NCBI RefSeq assembly: GCF_016428975.1
Contig: NZ_JAELTT010000020.1
Coordinates: 1-64,000 of the forward strand
From: Dyella sp. ASV21
GTDB lineage: Bacteria; Pseudomonadota; Gammaproteobacteria; Xanthomonadales; Rhodanobacteraceae
Reading direction: 5' to 3'
Length of the DNA: 64,000 nt
Shown piece by piece: positions 19,758 through 27,753 of this stretch. The notes below the pieces were generated by a model. That model searched no databases and was not told the origin of the DNA. It worked only from the letters and a program-made list of their open reading frames with translations. A program made the translations under genes and the position numbers. The number at the start of each line of letters is the position of its first letter. Position 1 is the first letter of the stretch.

Positions 19758-21457
19758 GGTTGATGCTCCGGTGTCGGCTGGGTGGTTTGCACGCTGCCGG
19801 CAGTGAGTGCCTGCATGTTCAGATAGACGCCATTGGTCCAGCCAAAGCCGACCACGTTCTCGCTATAGCCGGCGCTGACTTTTACATCGGCGTTGCCCAG
19901 GACCATGTTGTATTTCTCACGGATGGTGCCGTCGTCCGCCAGCCCCTGATCCACCGTGGCCATGAACTTGCCGGCGATGCGGCGGGCATCGTCGTGGAAG
20001 CCATAGGCGTCCAGGCCCGATACCGCCAGCCAATTGGTCGGCGCCCAGCCGAACGGCTCGCCCCACTGCACGCCGGCGGCCCGGTTATCCATGCTCAAGC
20101 CGCCCTTGCGTTCGAACACCGGCAGCGTTTTGCGCACGGCCTGCGCTTGCGCCGGCGAGGCCGCGCCAGCCCAAAGTGGGTAGAACGTGGTGACGTAGGG
20201 ATAGGGGGAGGGCTTGCCGGCCACGACGTCGTAATCGCGATACATGCCGTCCTTGGGCTGCCACAGGTATTTGTCCATCGCCGCCTTGCGCGCGGCGGCG
20301 GCCTTGGACCAACGCCCGGCGTCCGCTGTGTGGCCCAGTTGCAGGGCGAAATCGTGCAGATCGCGCTCGTAGCGATAGAGCAGGCTATTGAGGCTTACAT
20401 CGGCATAGTGATGATTGGAGCCGCCGAACGGGCCGTAGTGCGCGTTGGTATCGAAGCCCGATTCGCGCATGGCCCGGTCGCCACGGTAATAGTCCGCGGT
20501 CAGGCGATAGCCATCGAACCAGGCGCCGGCACATACCTTCGAGGCGCGCACGTCGCAGCTGCTCGCCTTCAAGGCCGCTGCTTCGGCATCACCCGGATGT
20601 TCGGAAGCCTTGATGAGATAGCCCGGATCGTCCTTCGCATGAGCGCGCAACCAGCGGATCACGCCCACGTAGTAGGCGCTGTCGCGCGCTTCCAGCACGG
20701 GGCCCTCACCGAGGTCGAAGTAACGCGCCAGGCCGGTATCACCAGCGAGGTGCTCGGGGCGCGTCCAGATACCGTAATTGCGCACGGCGAGCGGGTAGGC
20801 CTGAGCGAGCCAGTGGCGCCGGGCTTCGGCGTTGGGGAAGCTCTGCGGGTCATCGAGCACCGCTGTCATCATCGCGGTGAGGAACGGCGGTTGCGAGCGA
20901 CTGAGGTAATAGGTGCGATTGGCGTTGAGCACGCCCCCGTAGTGCGCCACTTCAAACAGTGCGTTGTCCACCATGTCCTTGGCCAGTTCGGTGCGATGGT
21001 CGGCCACCAGCCCAAGCACGATGAAATAGCTGTCCCAGCCGTACATTTCGTTGAAGAAGCCACCGGGAACCACGTAAGGGCGCGGTAGATACAGCAAGCC
21101 CTGCTGCGCCAGCGCGGTGGCATCGATGTCGCCCAGTCGATCCACTTTGCGCGGCAGCGGCTTCACTTCCACGCCGCAGCGCTTGCCGATATCGGCCTGT
21201 GCGGGCGGAAGTGCGAAATCCACCGGCACGTAGAGCACCGGATGATTGGCGACCTTGCTGTCGGTCAGCGCGGCGCAGTCGTCCATCGAGCGTGTGAGGG
21301 TGCTCCAGGCACGGTCGATGTAGGCACGCGTCTTGGCTGCATCCGGCGCGGCGGCGCAGGCCGTGCCGGTGATGCTGCACGTGAGCGCGAACGCTGCCAC
21401 GCGCAGGGCGATACGTTGCGACCGGCATGCGGCGCGTGCGGAGAAGAATCCAGTCAT
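19754..21457 (-). CDS. Periplasmic GH37 trehalase-family glycosidase (divergent)
   Basis: A 567-residue secreted protein of glycoside hydrolase family 37, the periplasmic trehalase (TreA) family. Residues 1 to about 36 are a signal peptide ending TACAA. The catalytic pair can be placed as Asp336 in ESGFDTN and Glu514 in REKYNM, with GFGWTNGV closing the family pattern. Two signature residues differ: signature 1 reads PGGFFNEMYGWDSY (131-144) with Phe134 where trehalases have Arg, and signature 2 reads QWGEPFGWAP (464-473) with Gly466 where they have Asp. It may still cleave trehalose, but altered specificity is likely. It is followed by the overlapping esterase gene and preceded, 9 bases upstream, by the secreted GH65 gene. 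Confidence 0.86.
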   Translation of the reverse strand: MTGFFSARAACRSQRIALRVAAFALTCSITGTACAAAPDAAKTRAYIDRAWSTLTRSMDDCAALTDSKVANHPVLYVPVDFALPPAQADIGKRCGVEVKPLPRKVDRLGDIDATALAQQGLLYLPRPYVVPGGFFNEMYGWDSYFIVLGLVADHRTELAKDMVDNALFEVAHYGGVLNANRTYYLSRSQPPFLTAMMTAVLDDPQSFPNAEARRHWLAQAYPLAVRNYGIWTRPEHLAGDTGLARYFDLGEGPVLEARDSAYYVGVIRWLRAHAKDDPGYLIKASEHPGDAEAAALKASSCDVRASKVCAGAWFDGYRLTADYYRGDRAMRESGFDTNAHYGPFGGSNHHYADVSLNSLLYRYERDLHDFALQLGHTADAGRWSKAAAARKAAMDKYLWQPKDGMYRDYDVVAGKPSPYPYVTTFYPLWAGAASPAQAQAVRKTLPVFERKGGLSMDNRAAGVQWGEPFGWAPTNWLAVSGLDAYGFHDDARRIAGKFMATVDQGLADDGTIREKYNMVLGNADVKVSAGYSENVVGFGWTNGVYLNMQALTAGSVQTTQPTPEHQP

Positions 21458-21466
21458 GTCGGCTCC

Positions 21467-23752
21467 TTAGTAGGTCTCGGGGAACGTGGGTGCACGCGAG
21501 GGCATGCGATGCAAGATCACCTTGCCGTAAGCATCGCGTTCGAGCGTGATGTCCAGGTATTCGCCGCGCAGGGCCACGTGCCGCAGCGTCATGGCGCGCC
21601 ACTGCGCGGGCAGCATCGGCTCGTAGGCCTCCACCAGGCCGGGTTCCTGCAGGCGCAGCCCGGTGAAGCCGTAGAGCAGGTTCTGCAGGAAGCCGCCGCT
21701 GGCGGTGGTGAAGTAGCCGGTGTTGTTGCCTGCGGTCTCGGTGCGCACATTGAAGGGCGGCTTGAGTACCTTGGCAGTGAGGTTGCGTTGGAACCAGTCG
21801 GCGGCGGCCGCCGGGTCGCCCGCGGTGGAGGCGGCAATCGACAGCGGTGTGAAGCCCATGCTGTTGGGATCCTTGCTGGAACCCTCGATCGGCGCGATGG
21901 CATAGGCATAGTTGCGTCGCCGCGTGGACGGGTCCATCGGTACGTCCAGCGAGGGATAGCTCAGCATCGGCAGCGAGCTTCCGCCCCACGAATCGATGTC
22001 GTGGGGCACCGAAGCGTCGAAATCCAGGTGATGGCCGGCTTGCGCATCGAAGGGGATAACCAGCCCATGCGCCACCTTGCGCCATTGCGGATCGCTGGCG
22101 GCACCGAGTTCGCGTGCGGCTGCATCGGCAATCTGCAAGGCCTTGCGCGCGGAGAGATTGGTGAAGGTGTCGTTGGGCACGTCGTTGTAGTCCTCGTCCA
22201 CCGAGGCCACATGTTCGATCGCATAGCCTGATGTGCCGACGACGGGGCTGGCGCGACTCACCCAGAAATCGGCGACCGCGCGGATCACCGGCCAGCCGTG
22301 GTCGGCGAGCCAGCGGCGGTCGTGGGTGGCGAGGAAGTACTGCCACTGTGCGATGGCGATATCCGCGTTGACGTGGATCTCGCGCTCGTCCAGCAACTGA
22401 GCCGAGTGCGGCGTTTGCGAGCTGCCATTGTCCGGATCGGCTTCCCACGGATACATGGCGCCGCGCAGGCCACGCGCGCGCGCCCGCTGTTGGGCCTGCG
22501 GCAAGCCATGACTGCGAAACATCGCGAGCGATCTGGCACGCTCGGGATGTAACAGCAGCAGGGCAGGAAACACCCAGGAGTCACTGTCCCAGAACACATG
22601 ACCGGTGTAGCCCGGTGTCATGCCGCAGGCGCCGATAGGCCATGCGGTGTCCGGCGCGGCATTGACCAGCAGGTAATACAGGTCCGAGTGCACGATCTGT
22701 TGGGCCCGGGCATCGCCATCGATCACGATGTCGGACTGCCACAGGGCATGCCATGCGGCGCGGTGCTCGGCCAGCAAGGCATCGAAGCCGTGGCGCCGCG
22801 CGGCCATCGCCAGCGCGCGATTCTCTTTGGCATCGCCGCCCCAGCCCTCGCGCGACAGCGCCACGATTTTGTGGAAGACGTAGCGTTGCCCCTTGCGCAC
22901 GGGTACGCGCATGTCCAGCGAGAGCTTATAGTCGCTGCGATACAGCGTTACGTCGCGTGGCGTGAGGCCTGCGGGCAGGCTCACCGCCACCGCCTGGGCC
23001 ATGCGTGCTCCGTGCGCCGCGCGCCCGTCCAGCCACAGGGTGAGTTCGCGTACGTCGCCATCGGCGGCCAGCACCTGGGTGTCACCCGCGTACCACACAG
23101 CCGCGCGATCCGCTCGATCGGGCGGCTGTGCTTGCAGGCGTTGCTGGTTGGCGGCCAGCGCTTCCATCAGCGACGGTCCATCGAGCGTGGCCATGGCAAA
23201 GCGCGGCTGGTGCGGCGCCCACAGATCCAGCGGAAACGACAGTTCGATATCGCCGTCGAAATCAGGCGTGAGCGCGAGCTGCGTGGCGGCAAGGTGCGGC
23301 GCGGCCTGACTGACCAGGCTGGTGACCTCGATCTGCGTGGCCTTGTGACCATCCACGTAGCGATAGCTCGTGCTGAGCGTGCCGTCGTACATGTCCAGCA
23401 CTTGCTGGTAATCGCGAAAGCGCGCGGGTGAGAGATCGACCTGATTGAGCCAGAACGTGCCGGCATGCGAAGGGCCGGTGCTGTAGTCGATGGCGCTCCA
23501 TCCAGGCACGGCGGCCGGGCGTGAGACATCGCCGGGGGTGTAATCCATGAGACCGGCAAGAAAGCCGAGGTTGCCTTCGGTGCCGCGCGGGCCGGTCAGC
23601 GTGGAGGCGTAGCCGTTGCCGAGTTGGCCCGGAAAATACGTCGCCCAGTTTGCGGCGGTGGCGGTGAGGCGGAAACTCGCATCGCTGGCATGGGTCTGCC
23701 AGGTACATACCGCGGTGAGGAGGAGAGCAAGGCAGCGGCCAGGTACATGCAT
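21467..23752 (-). CDS. Secreted GH65-family alpha-glucosidase/trehalase-like protein
   Basis: A 761-residue protein of glycoside hydrolase family 65 with a signal peptide (cut near THA|SDASF). The N-terminal beta-sandwich (about 25-300) is followed by an (alpha/alpha)6 barrel with GHVFWDSDSWVFPALLL, MYPWEADPDNGS, HVNADIAIAQW and a catalytic-acid region SVDEDYNDVPNDTFTN, then DSWGGSSLPMLSYP. It lacks the phosphorylase hallmarks KQAD and TGPDEYT, so it is better read as a hydrolase related to acid trehalase and animal glucosylgalactosyl-hydroxylysine glucosidase. With export and operon context, it probably cleaves an alpha-glucoside outside the cytoplasm. The exact linkage cannot be read. Confidence 0.83.
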   Translation of the reverse strand: MHVPGRCLALLLTAVCTWQTHASDASFRLTATAANWATYFPGQLGNGYASTLTGPRGTEGNLGFLAGLMDYTPGDVSRPAAVPGWSAIDYSTGPSHAGTFWLNQVDLSPARFRDYQQVLDMYDGTLSTSYRYVDGHKATQIEVTSLVSQAAPHLAATQLALTPDFDGDIELSFPLDLWAPHQPRFAMATLDGPSLMEALAANQQRLQAQPPDRADRAAVWYAGDTQVLAADGDVRELTLWLDGRAAHGARMAQAVAVSLPAGLTPRDVTLYRSDYKLSLDMRVPVRKGQRYVFHKIVALSREGWGGDAKENRALAMAARRHGFDALLAEHRAAWHALWQSDIVIDGDARAQQIVHSDLYYLLVNAAPDTAWPIGACGMTPGYTGHVFWDSDSWVFPALLLLHPERARSLAMFRSHGLPQAQQRARARGLRGAMYPWEADPDNGSSQTPHSAQLLDEREIHVNADIAIAQWQYFLATHDRRWLADHGWPVIRAVADFWVSRASPVVGTSGYAIEHVASVDEDYNDVPNDTFTNLSARKALQIADAAARELGAASDPQWRKVAHGLVIPFDAQAGHHLDFDASVPHDIDSWGGSSLPMLSYPSLDVPMDPSTRRRNYAYAIAPIEGSSKDPNSMGFTPLSIAASTAGDPAAAADWFQRNLTAKVLKPPFNVRTETAGNNTGYFTTASGGFLQNLLYGFTGLRLQEPGLVEAYEPMLPAQWRAMTLRHVALRGEYLDITLERDAYGKVILHRMPSRAPTFPETY

Positions 23753-23793
23753 GACGACTCCGTGGGAAGGCGCGAATGTCCCGCTCGATGTCC

Positions 23794-25059
23794 TTATTCG
23801 GCGGAAAGCGGCATGGCGTCCGATTCGGCGGGCACCATGCGATCGGTTTCGCGCTTGAAGAAGAACAGCGTGACCAGTACCAGGCCCATCGGCACCAACG
23901 AGAAATAGAACGCGTGGATGCCGCCAAAGCTGGAGAACACCAGCGCGGTGATGCGCGAGCCCAGTGTGCCGCCGAGCGCGGAGAAGATCACGATCAAGCC
24001 GGTCATGGCTGCATGCGACGGCTTGGGCAGGGAACTCAGTGCCACCGAATTGATCACCGGGTAGATCGGCGCCATCAGCAGGCCGATAAGGGGAATCAGA
24101 TAAGCGGCGAGCGGGGCGTTGAACCAGCCGACATCCGGCGTGACGCGCGCCTCATGGGCCAATGGCAATACCAGCAGGATCAGTACGCCCATGCCCACCA
24201 CGCATAGGTTGAGCAGCACATGCCAGGGCATGCGGCGCAGCAGCTGGCCGGCGACGATACGACCCAGTGCGGTGGCGCCGGCGAGAATGCTCGCCATCTG
24301 GATGCTCATCGCGTTCGGCAGCTTGAGAATCTCGTTGTTGAACGTGGGCAGCCAGGTGCTGAAGCTCTGCTCAATCAACACGTAGAGAAAGGCCGAGAGC
24401 AGGAACACATAAACCAGCGTGCGCATCAGCAGGCGATACATCTGGCGCAGCGCACCCCCGAGTGAAACGACCATATCGCTACGTGCAGCGGATTCGTCCA
24501 ACTGCGCGCCAGCGAGCAGCAGCACCGTACCGAAGCACATGGCGGCCAATACCCAGTACACATTGAACCACGAGGGGTTGGCCGGGTCGGCGTGATTGAT
24601 GAATGCGCTGAACAGCCAGCCGCTGGCGAGTACGCCCAGCATGAACAGGCCTTCGATGGTGTTGGTGAGGCGGCCGTGCTCGGCCTTGTCGCTGGTCAAA
24701 AGTCCAATGGAGGAATACACGGCGACCTTGGCCAGGGCAAACGACACACCCACGCAGGTGAACAGTAATTCCGTGGTGTGGAAGCTCGGATACAGCGGCA
24801 TCAGCACGCAGGCGCCGCCAACCACCACCAGCGAAAGCATCATCGCGCGGCGATAGCCCAGGCGCGGCAAAAACGAGGCCACCAGGAACGAGGTGATGGC
24901 GATGGGCAGGTCTTTGAACAGTTCCAGCAGGCTGGCCTGCGGCTTGTCGACGCCGAAGGTATGGATGGACTGCAGGATCACCGTGCCCACGCTGTTCAGC
25001 AGGATCGCGAAGACCATGTAAATCGTCGCCAGCGCAACGATCATGCGGTACCGGTTCAT
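23794..25059 (-). CDS. MFS sugar transporter
   Basis: A 421-residue, twelve-helix major facilitator carrier. The first helix (MIVALATIYMVFAILLNSVG) and the loop after helix 2 (LPRLGYRRAMML) fit the MFS layout; the C-terminal half contains SALGGTLGSRITALVFSSFG. ATG 25059 is preferred over GTG 25065 because GAGG lies just upstream of it. It follows the TonB receptor gene, separated by a terminator, and precedes the secreted GH65 gene, so it is the likely inner-membrane importer of the disaccharide that the cytosolic phosphorylase attacks. Substrate inferred from context only. Confidence 0.85.
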   Translation of the reverse strand: MNRYRMIVALATIYMVFAILLNSVGTVILQSIHTFGVDKPQASLLELFKDLPIAITSFLVASFLPRLGYRRAMMLSLVVVGGACVLMPLYPSFHTTELLFTCVGVSFALAKVAVYSSIGLLTSDKAEHGRLTNTIEGLFMLGVLASGWLFSAFINHADPANPSWFNVYWVLAAMCFGTVLLLAGAQLDESAARSDMVVSLGGALRQMYRLLMRTLVYVFLLSAFLYVLIEQSFSTWLPTFNNEILKLPNAMSIQMASILAGATALGRIVAGQLLRRMPWHVLLNLCVVGMGVLILLVLPLAHEARVTPDVGWFNAPLAAYLIPLIGLLMAPIYPVINSVALSSLPKPSHAAMTGLIVIFSALGGTLGSRITALVFSSFGGIHAFYFSLVPMGLVLVTLFFFKRETDRMVPAESDAMPLSAE

Positions 25060-25084
25060 CCCCACCTCGCGTAGCGGCTTTACT

Positions 25085-25124
25085 AAAAAGGTTCCTGGCC
25101 GCCACGCTACGGGCGGCCAGGAAC
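25085..25124 (-). terminator. Intrinsic terminator inside the carbohydrate operon
   Basis: Perfect 13-bp stem GTTCCTGGCCGCC / GGCGGCCAGGAAC with an 8-base loop, followed on the minus strand by C then TTTTT. It lies 28 bases beyond the TonB receptor stop and 25 bases before the MFS start codon, so it would lower expression of the four distal genes relative to the phosphorylase and receptor. Confidence 0.88.
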
Positions 25125-25152
25125 AGTCGAGGGAAGTGCCTCTCTTACGACA

Positions 25153-27693
25153 TCAGAACTTGTACTTGACCTGGAAATTCACCTCGCGACCTTCCAGCGG
25201 ACGCGCCAGGATTACACCACCGGCACCAGCGGCCGAGCCGAAGATGCGCGAGTTGCTCTCGGTCAGGCCCAGCTGATTGGTGATGTTGGTGCCTTGCAGG
25301 CGCAGCTCCCACGTCTTCTGGATGTCGGCGACAATACCGAAATCCAGCGTGTAGTACGTGCCCAACTGCTGCAGACCCGTCTGATCCTGCGTATGCGGGC
25401 CCACATGGGTGTAGGTGACGAAGGCCATCACGTCACCCCACGAGAACGGCATGGTGTAGCTGGGCGTGAACATGTAGCGGAACTTGGGCTGACGCTGCAG
25501 CTGCACCCCGTTGATATAAGCGCAGCCGTTGCCGGTGACCTGGTTCACATACGGGATGCAGGCGGCGTAGTGGCTGTAGTGGCCATCCAGGTAATTGGCG
25601 ACCAGCTGCAGCTTGAGGTTCTCTACCGGCGTCACCGCGCCGACCATGTTGATGCCCTTGGAATCGGAGCCATATAGCAGCGGCGAGCCGACCGGCACGC
25701 CTTCGCCGTTGGTGGGCTGATACGGCAGGCCACTGAACTGACGATGGTAGGCGCTGATATCCGCGTAGACGTACTTGTTCTGGAACTTGTAGCCGAATTC
25801 GAAGTTCTGGACCTTCTGCAGCGGCGGCGTGTTGCCGGTGGTGTTGCCACGCAGCGCATTGTCGAAGTCGCCGAAGTGGGCACCCTTGTTGGCACGGGCA
25901 TATACCGACATGTTGTCGGCCAGCTCGTAGTTCACACCCACCGTCCACGACGTATGCGTCTTGTTGTAGTCGGTGGTGGCGAAGGTGCCGTTGCATACGG
26001 GCACTTCGTTGTCATACAGCGTGAGCGGATTGCCGTCGAGATTCTGATTGGTCAGGTTGCACACGCGCAGCGAGGAATCCTGGTTCTCGATGCGTGCGGA
26101 GGCATCGATCAACCAGCGGTCGATGCGCCACGAGTCGGACAGGTAGAACGCCTTGTTGGTCGAGCGGCCGCTTTCGGTGATGTTGTACGAGCCGTAGTCG
26201 AGCAGGCCCTGGTAGTCCGTGAGCTGATAGGTCTTGCCGTCCGTGCCCACGTAGCTGACCTTGATCGGGCGCGCGTTGGGCGTGTTGGTCATCAGCATCT
26301 GGTTGCCCAGATTCCACGCATCGTCGTCGGTGTAGTGCGCCAGGTAGACACCCGCCGTCAGCGTGTTGCCGTCGAACAGTTCCTTGCTTAGGCGGAAGTC
26401 GTTGTTGATGTTCTTCAGGTGCTTGTGGATGTACCACCAGCCCTGGTGGATCACGCTCTGGTTCGGGTCTACCGCGCCGCCGCCATTTACATAGGTGGCC
26501 GTGGCCGAGCCCGGCGGGAGCTTGAAGCCACCGAAATCGGTACCGAGGTTGTAAAGCTCATCGGTGAGGCTGGCCGGGTTGGTACCGGAGAACAGCGCGT
26601 TGGTGTCGGCGTCGCCGCCGTTCATCAGGAACTTGTCGGAGAGGTTCCAGCCGTCGCCCAGGTCGTAGTCGAAATTGAAGCCGAAGAAGCTGAACTTGGC
26701 GCCGCGACCGTTGGCCAGGTTGGCGCTCGTACCGCCGCCCGGGTAGCCGGGCAGGTTAACGTGCTGGATGTCCTTGCTGTAGTACGTATCGGTCAGCGGA
26801 TCGAAGCCCGGGTACGCACTGAAGTTGTCGCTGCCGCGCTGGATCAGCGGAATCGGCGTGATGAACTGGTTGCGGTCGTTGAGCTGACGCGCATAGAACA
26901 CCAGCGTGCCGTTATCCATGTCGTGCGACAAGGTGGCGGTGAACTGGCCGCCCTTGTCCGCCGAGTAACCGGGACTGCGCACGCCATCGGAATCGCGGTA
27001 GAAGCCGCCGATGCTGCCGTACCACTTGTCGGCGATCTTGAAGCCGAGGAAGGCGTCGGTACGCCACAGGCCTTCGCTGCCGTAAGTGACACCGATGCTG
27101 CCGCTGGGTACATCGGTGCCCTGCTTGAGGATGAAGTTGGCGGTGGCGCCCATCTGGCCGTCGCCGTACACCACGGACGGGCCGCCCTGCAGGATTTCGG
27201 CGCGCTCCACCGTATCGTCCAGGCGGAAGATCGAGGTGGTTTCGAAGAACGACAGCGTGGGCATGCCGTACAACGGCGAGCCCATCATCTGCGTGGTGAA
27301 GAACGGCGCGTCGCCACCGCCCGGGAAACCGGCGATTTCGATATTCGCGCCGGTCTGGCCGCCGGTGGATTCGGGCCACATGCCCGGCGAGACTTTCAGC
27401 AGGTCGGCCGTGCTCTTGGGGTTGGCCATCTTGATGTCGGCCGCGCTGACGCTTACCACCGAGTAGCTGGCGTCGATCTTCTTCAGGCCGCCGGCCGCCG
27501 AGGTACCGGTCACCACCACCTGATCGAGCGTCTTGGCCGACTTCTGGTCGGATGCCTGGCCTTTGGCCGGCGCGGAATCCTTGGTGGGCGCCTGCGCGCT
27601 GGAGTTAGCGTCCTGCGCGTAGGCTGCGCCGGTCGCGAGAGCTGCCGTGATAGCCACTGCCAGCCATTGCCGTGTGAAGTGCTGCCTGTTCAT
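25153..27693 (-). CDS. TonB-dependent outer-membrane receptor (alpha-glucoside locus)
   Basis: An 846-residue TonB-dependent transporter for active uptake across the outer membrane. ATG 27693 has GAGG six bases upstream and starts a signal peptide (MNRQHFTRQWLAVAITAALA, cut after AYA). A short Ala/Lys/Asp-rich linker leads to the TonB box region TLDQVVVTGTS, then the plug domain (about 60-170, with AEILQGGPSVVYGDGQMGA) and a 22-strand barrel ending in aromatic EVNFQVKYKF, the usual outer-membrane assembly signal. It is the second gene of the operon after the phosphorylase fusion, so its likely cargo is the oligosaccharide handled by the locus, not a siderophore. Confidence 0.92.
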   Translation of the reverse strand: MNRQHFTRQWLAVAITAALATGAAYAQDANSSAQAPTKDSAPAKGQASDQKSAKTLDQVVVTGTSAAGGLKKIDASYSVVSVSAADIKMANPKSTADLLKVSPGMWPESTGGQTGANIEIAGFPGGGDAPFFTTQMMGSPLYGMPTLSFFETTSIFRLDDTVERAEILQGGPSVVYGDGQMGATANFILKQGTDVPSGSIGVTYGSEGLWRTDAFLGFKIADKWYGSIGGFYRDSDGVRSPGYSADKGGQFTATLSHDMDNGTLVFYARQLNDRNQFITPIPLIQRGSDNFSAYPGFDPLTDTYYSKDIQHVNLPGYPGGGTSANLANGRGAKFSFFGFNFDYDLGDGWNLSDKFLMNGGDADTNALFSGTNPASLTDELYNLGTDFGGFKLPPGSATATYVNGGGAVDPNQSVIHQGWWYIHKHLKNINNDFRLSKELFDGNTLTAGVYLAHYTDDDAWNLGNQMLMTNTPNARPIKVSYVGTDGKTYQLTDYQGLLDYGSYNITESGRSTNKAFYLSDSWRIDRWLIDASARIENQDSSLRVCNLTNQNLDGNPLTLYDNEVPVCNGTFATTDYNKTHTSWTVGVNYELADNMSVYARANKGAHFGDFDNALRGNTTGNTPPLQKVQNFEFGYKFQNKYVYADISAYHRQFSGLPYQPTNGEGVPVGSPLLYGSDSKGINMVGAVTPVENLKLQLVANYLDGHYSHYAACIPYVNQVTGNGCAYINGVQLQRQPKFRYMFTPSYTMPFSWGDVMAFVTYTHVGPHTQDQTGLQQLGTYYTLDFGIVADIQKTWELRLQGTNITNQLGLTESNSRIFGSAAGAGGVILARPLEGREVNFQVKYKF

Positions 27694-27753
27694 TCGTGCC
27701 TCCCCGCCCGAAAAATGGGCCACTTATTTGTTGGAATGCGACGCTTCGGCACG

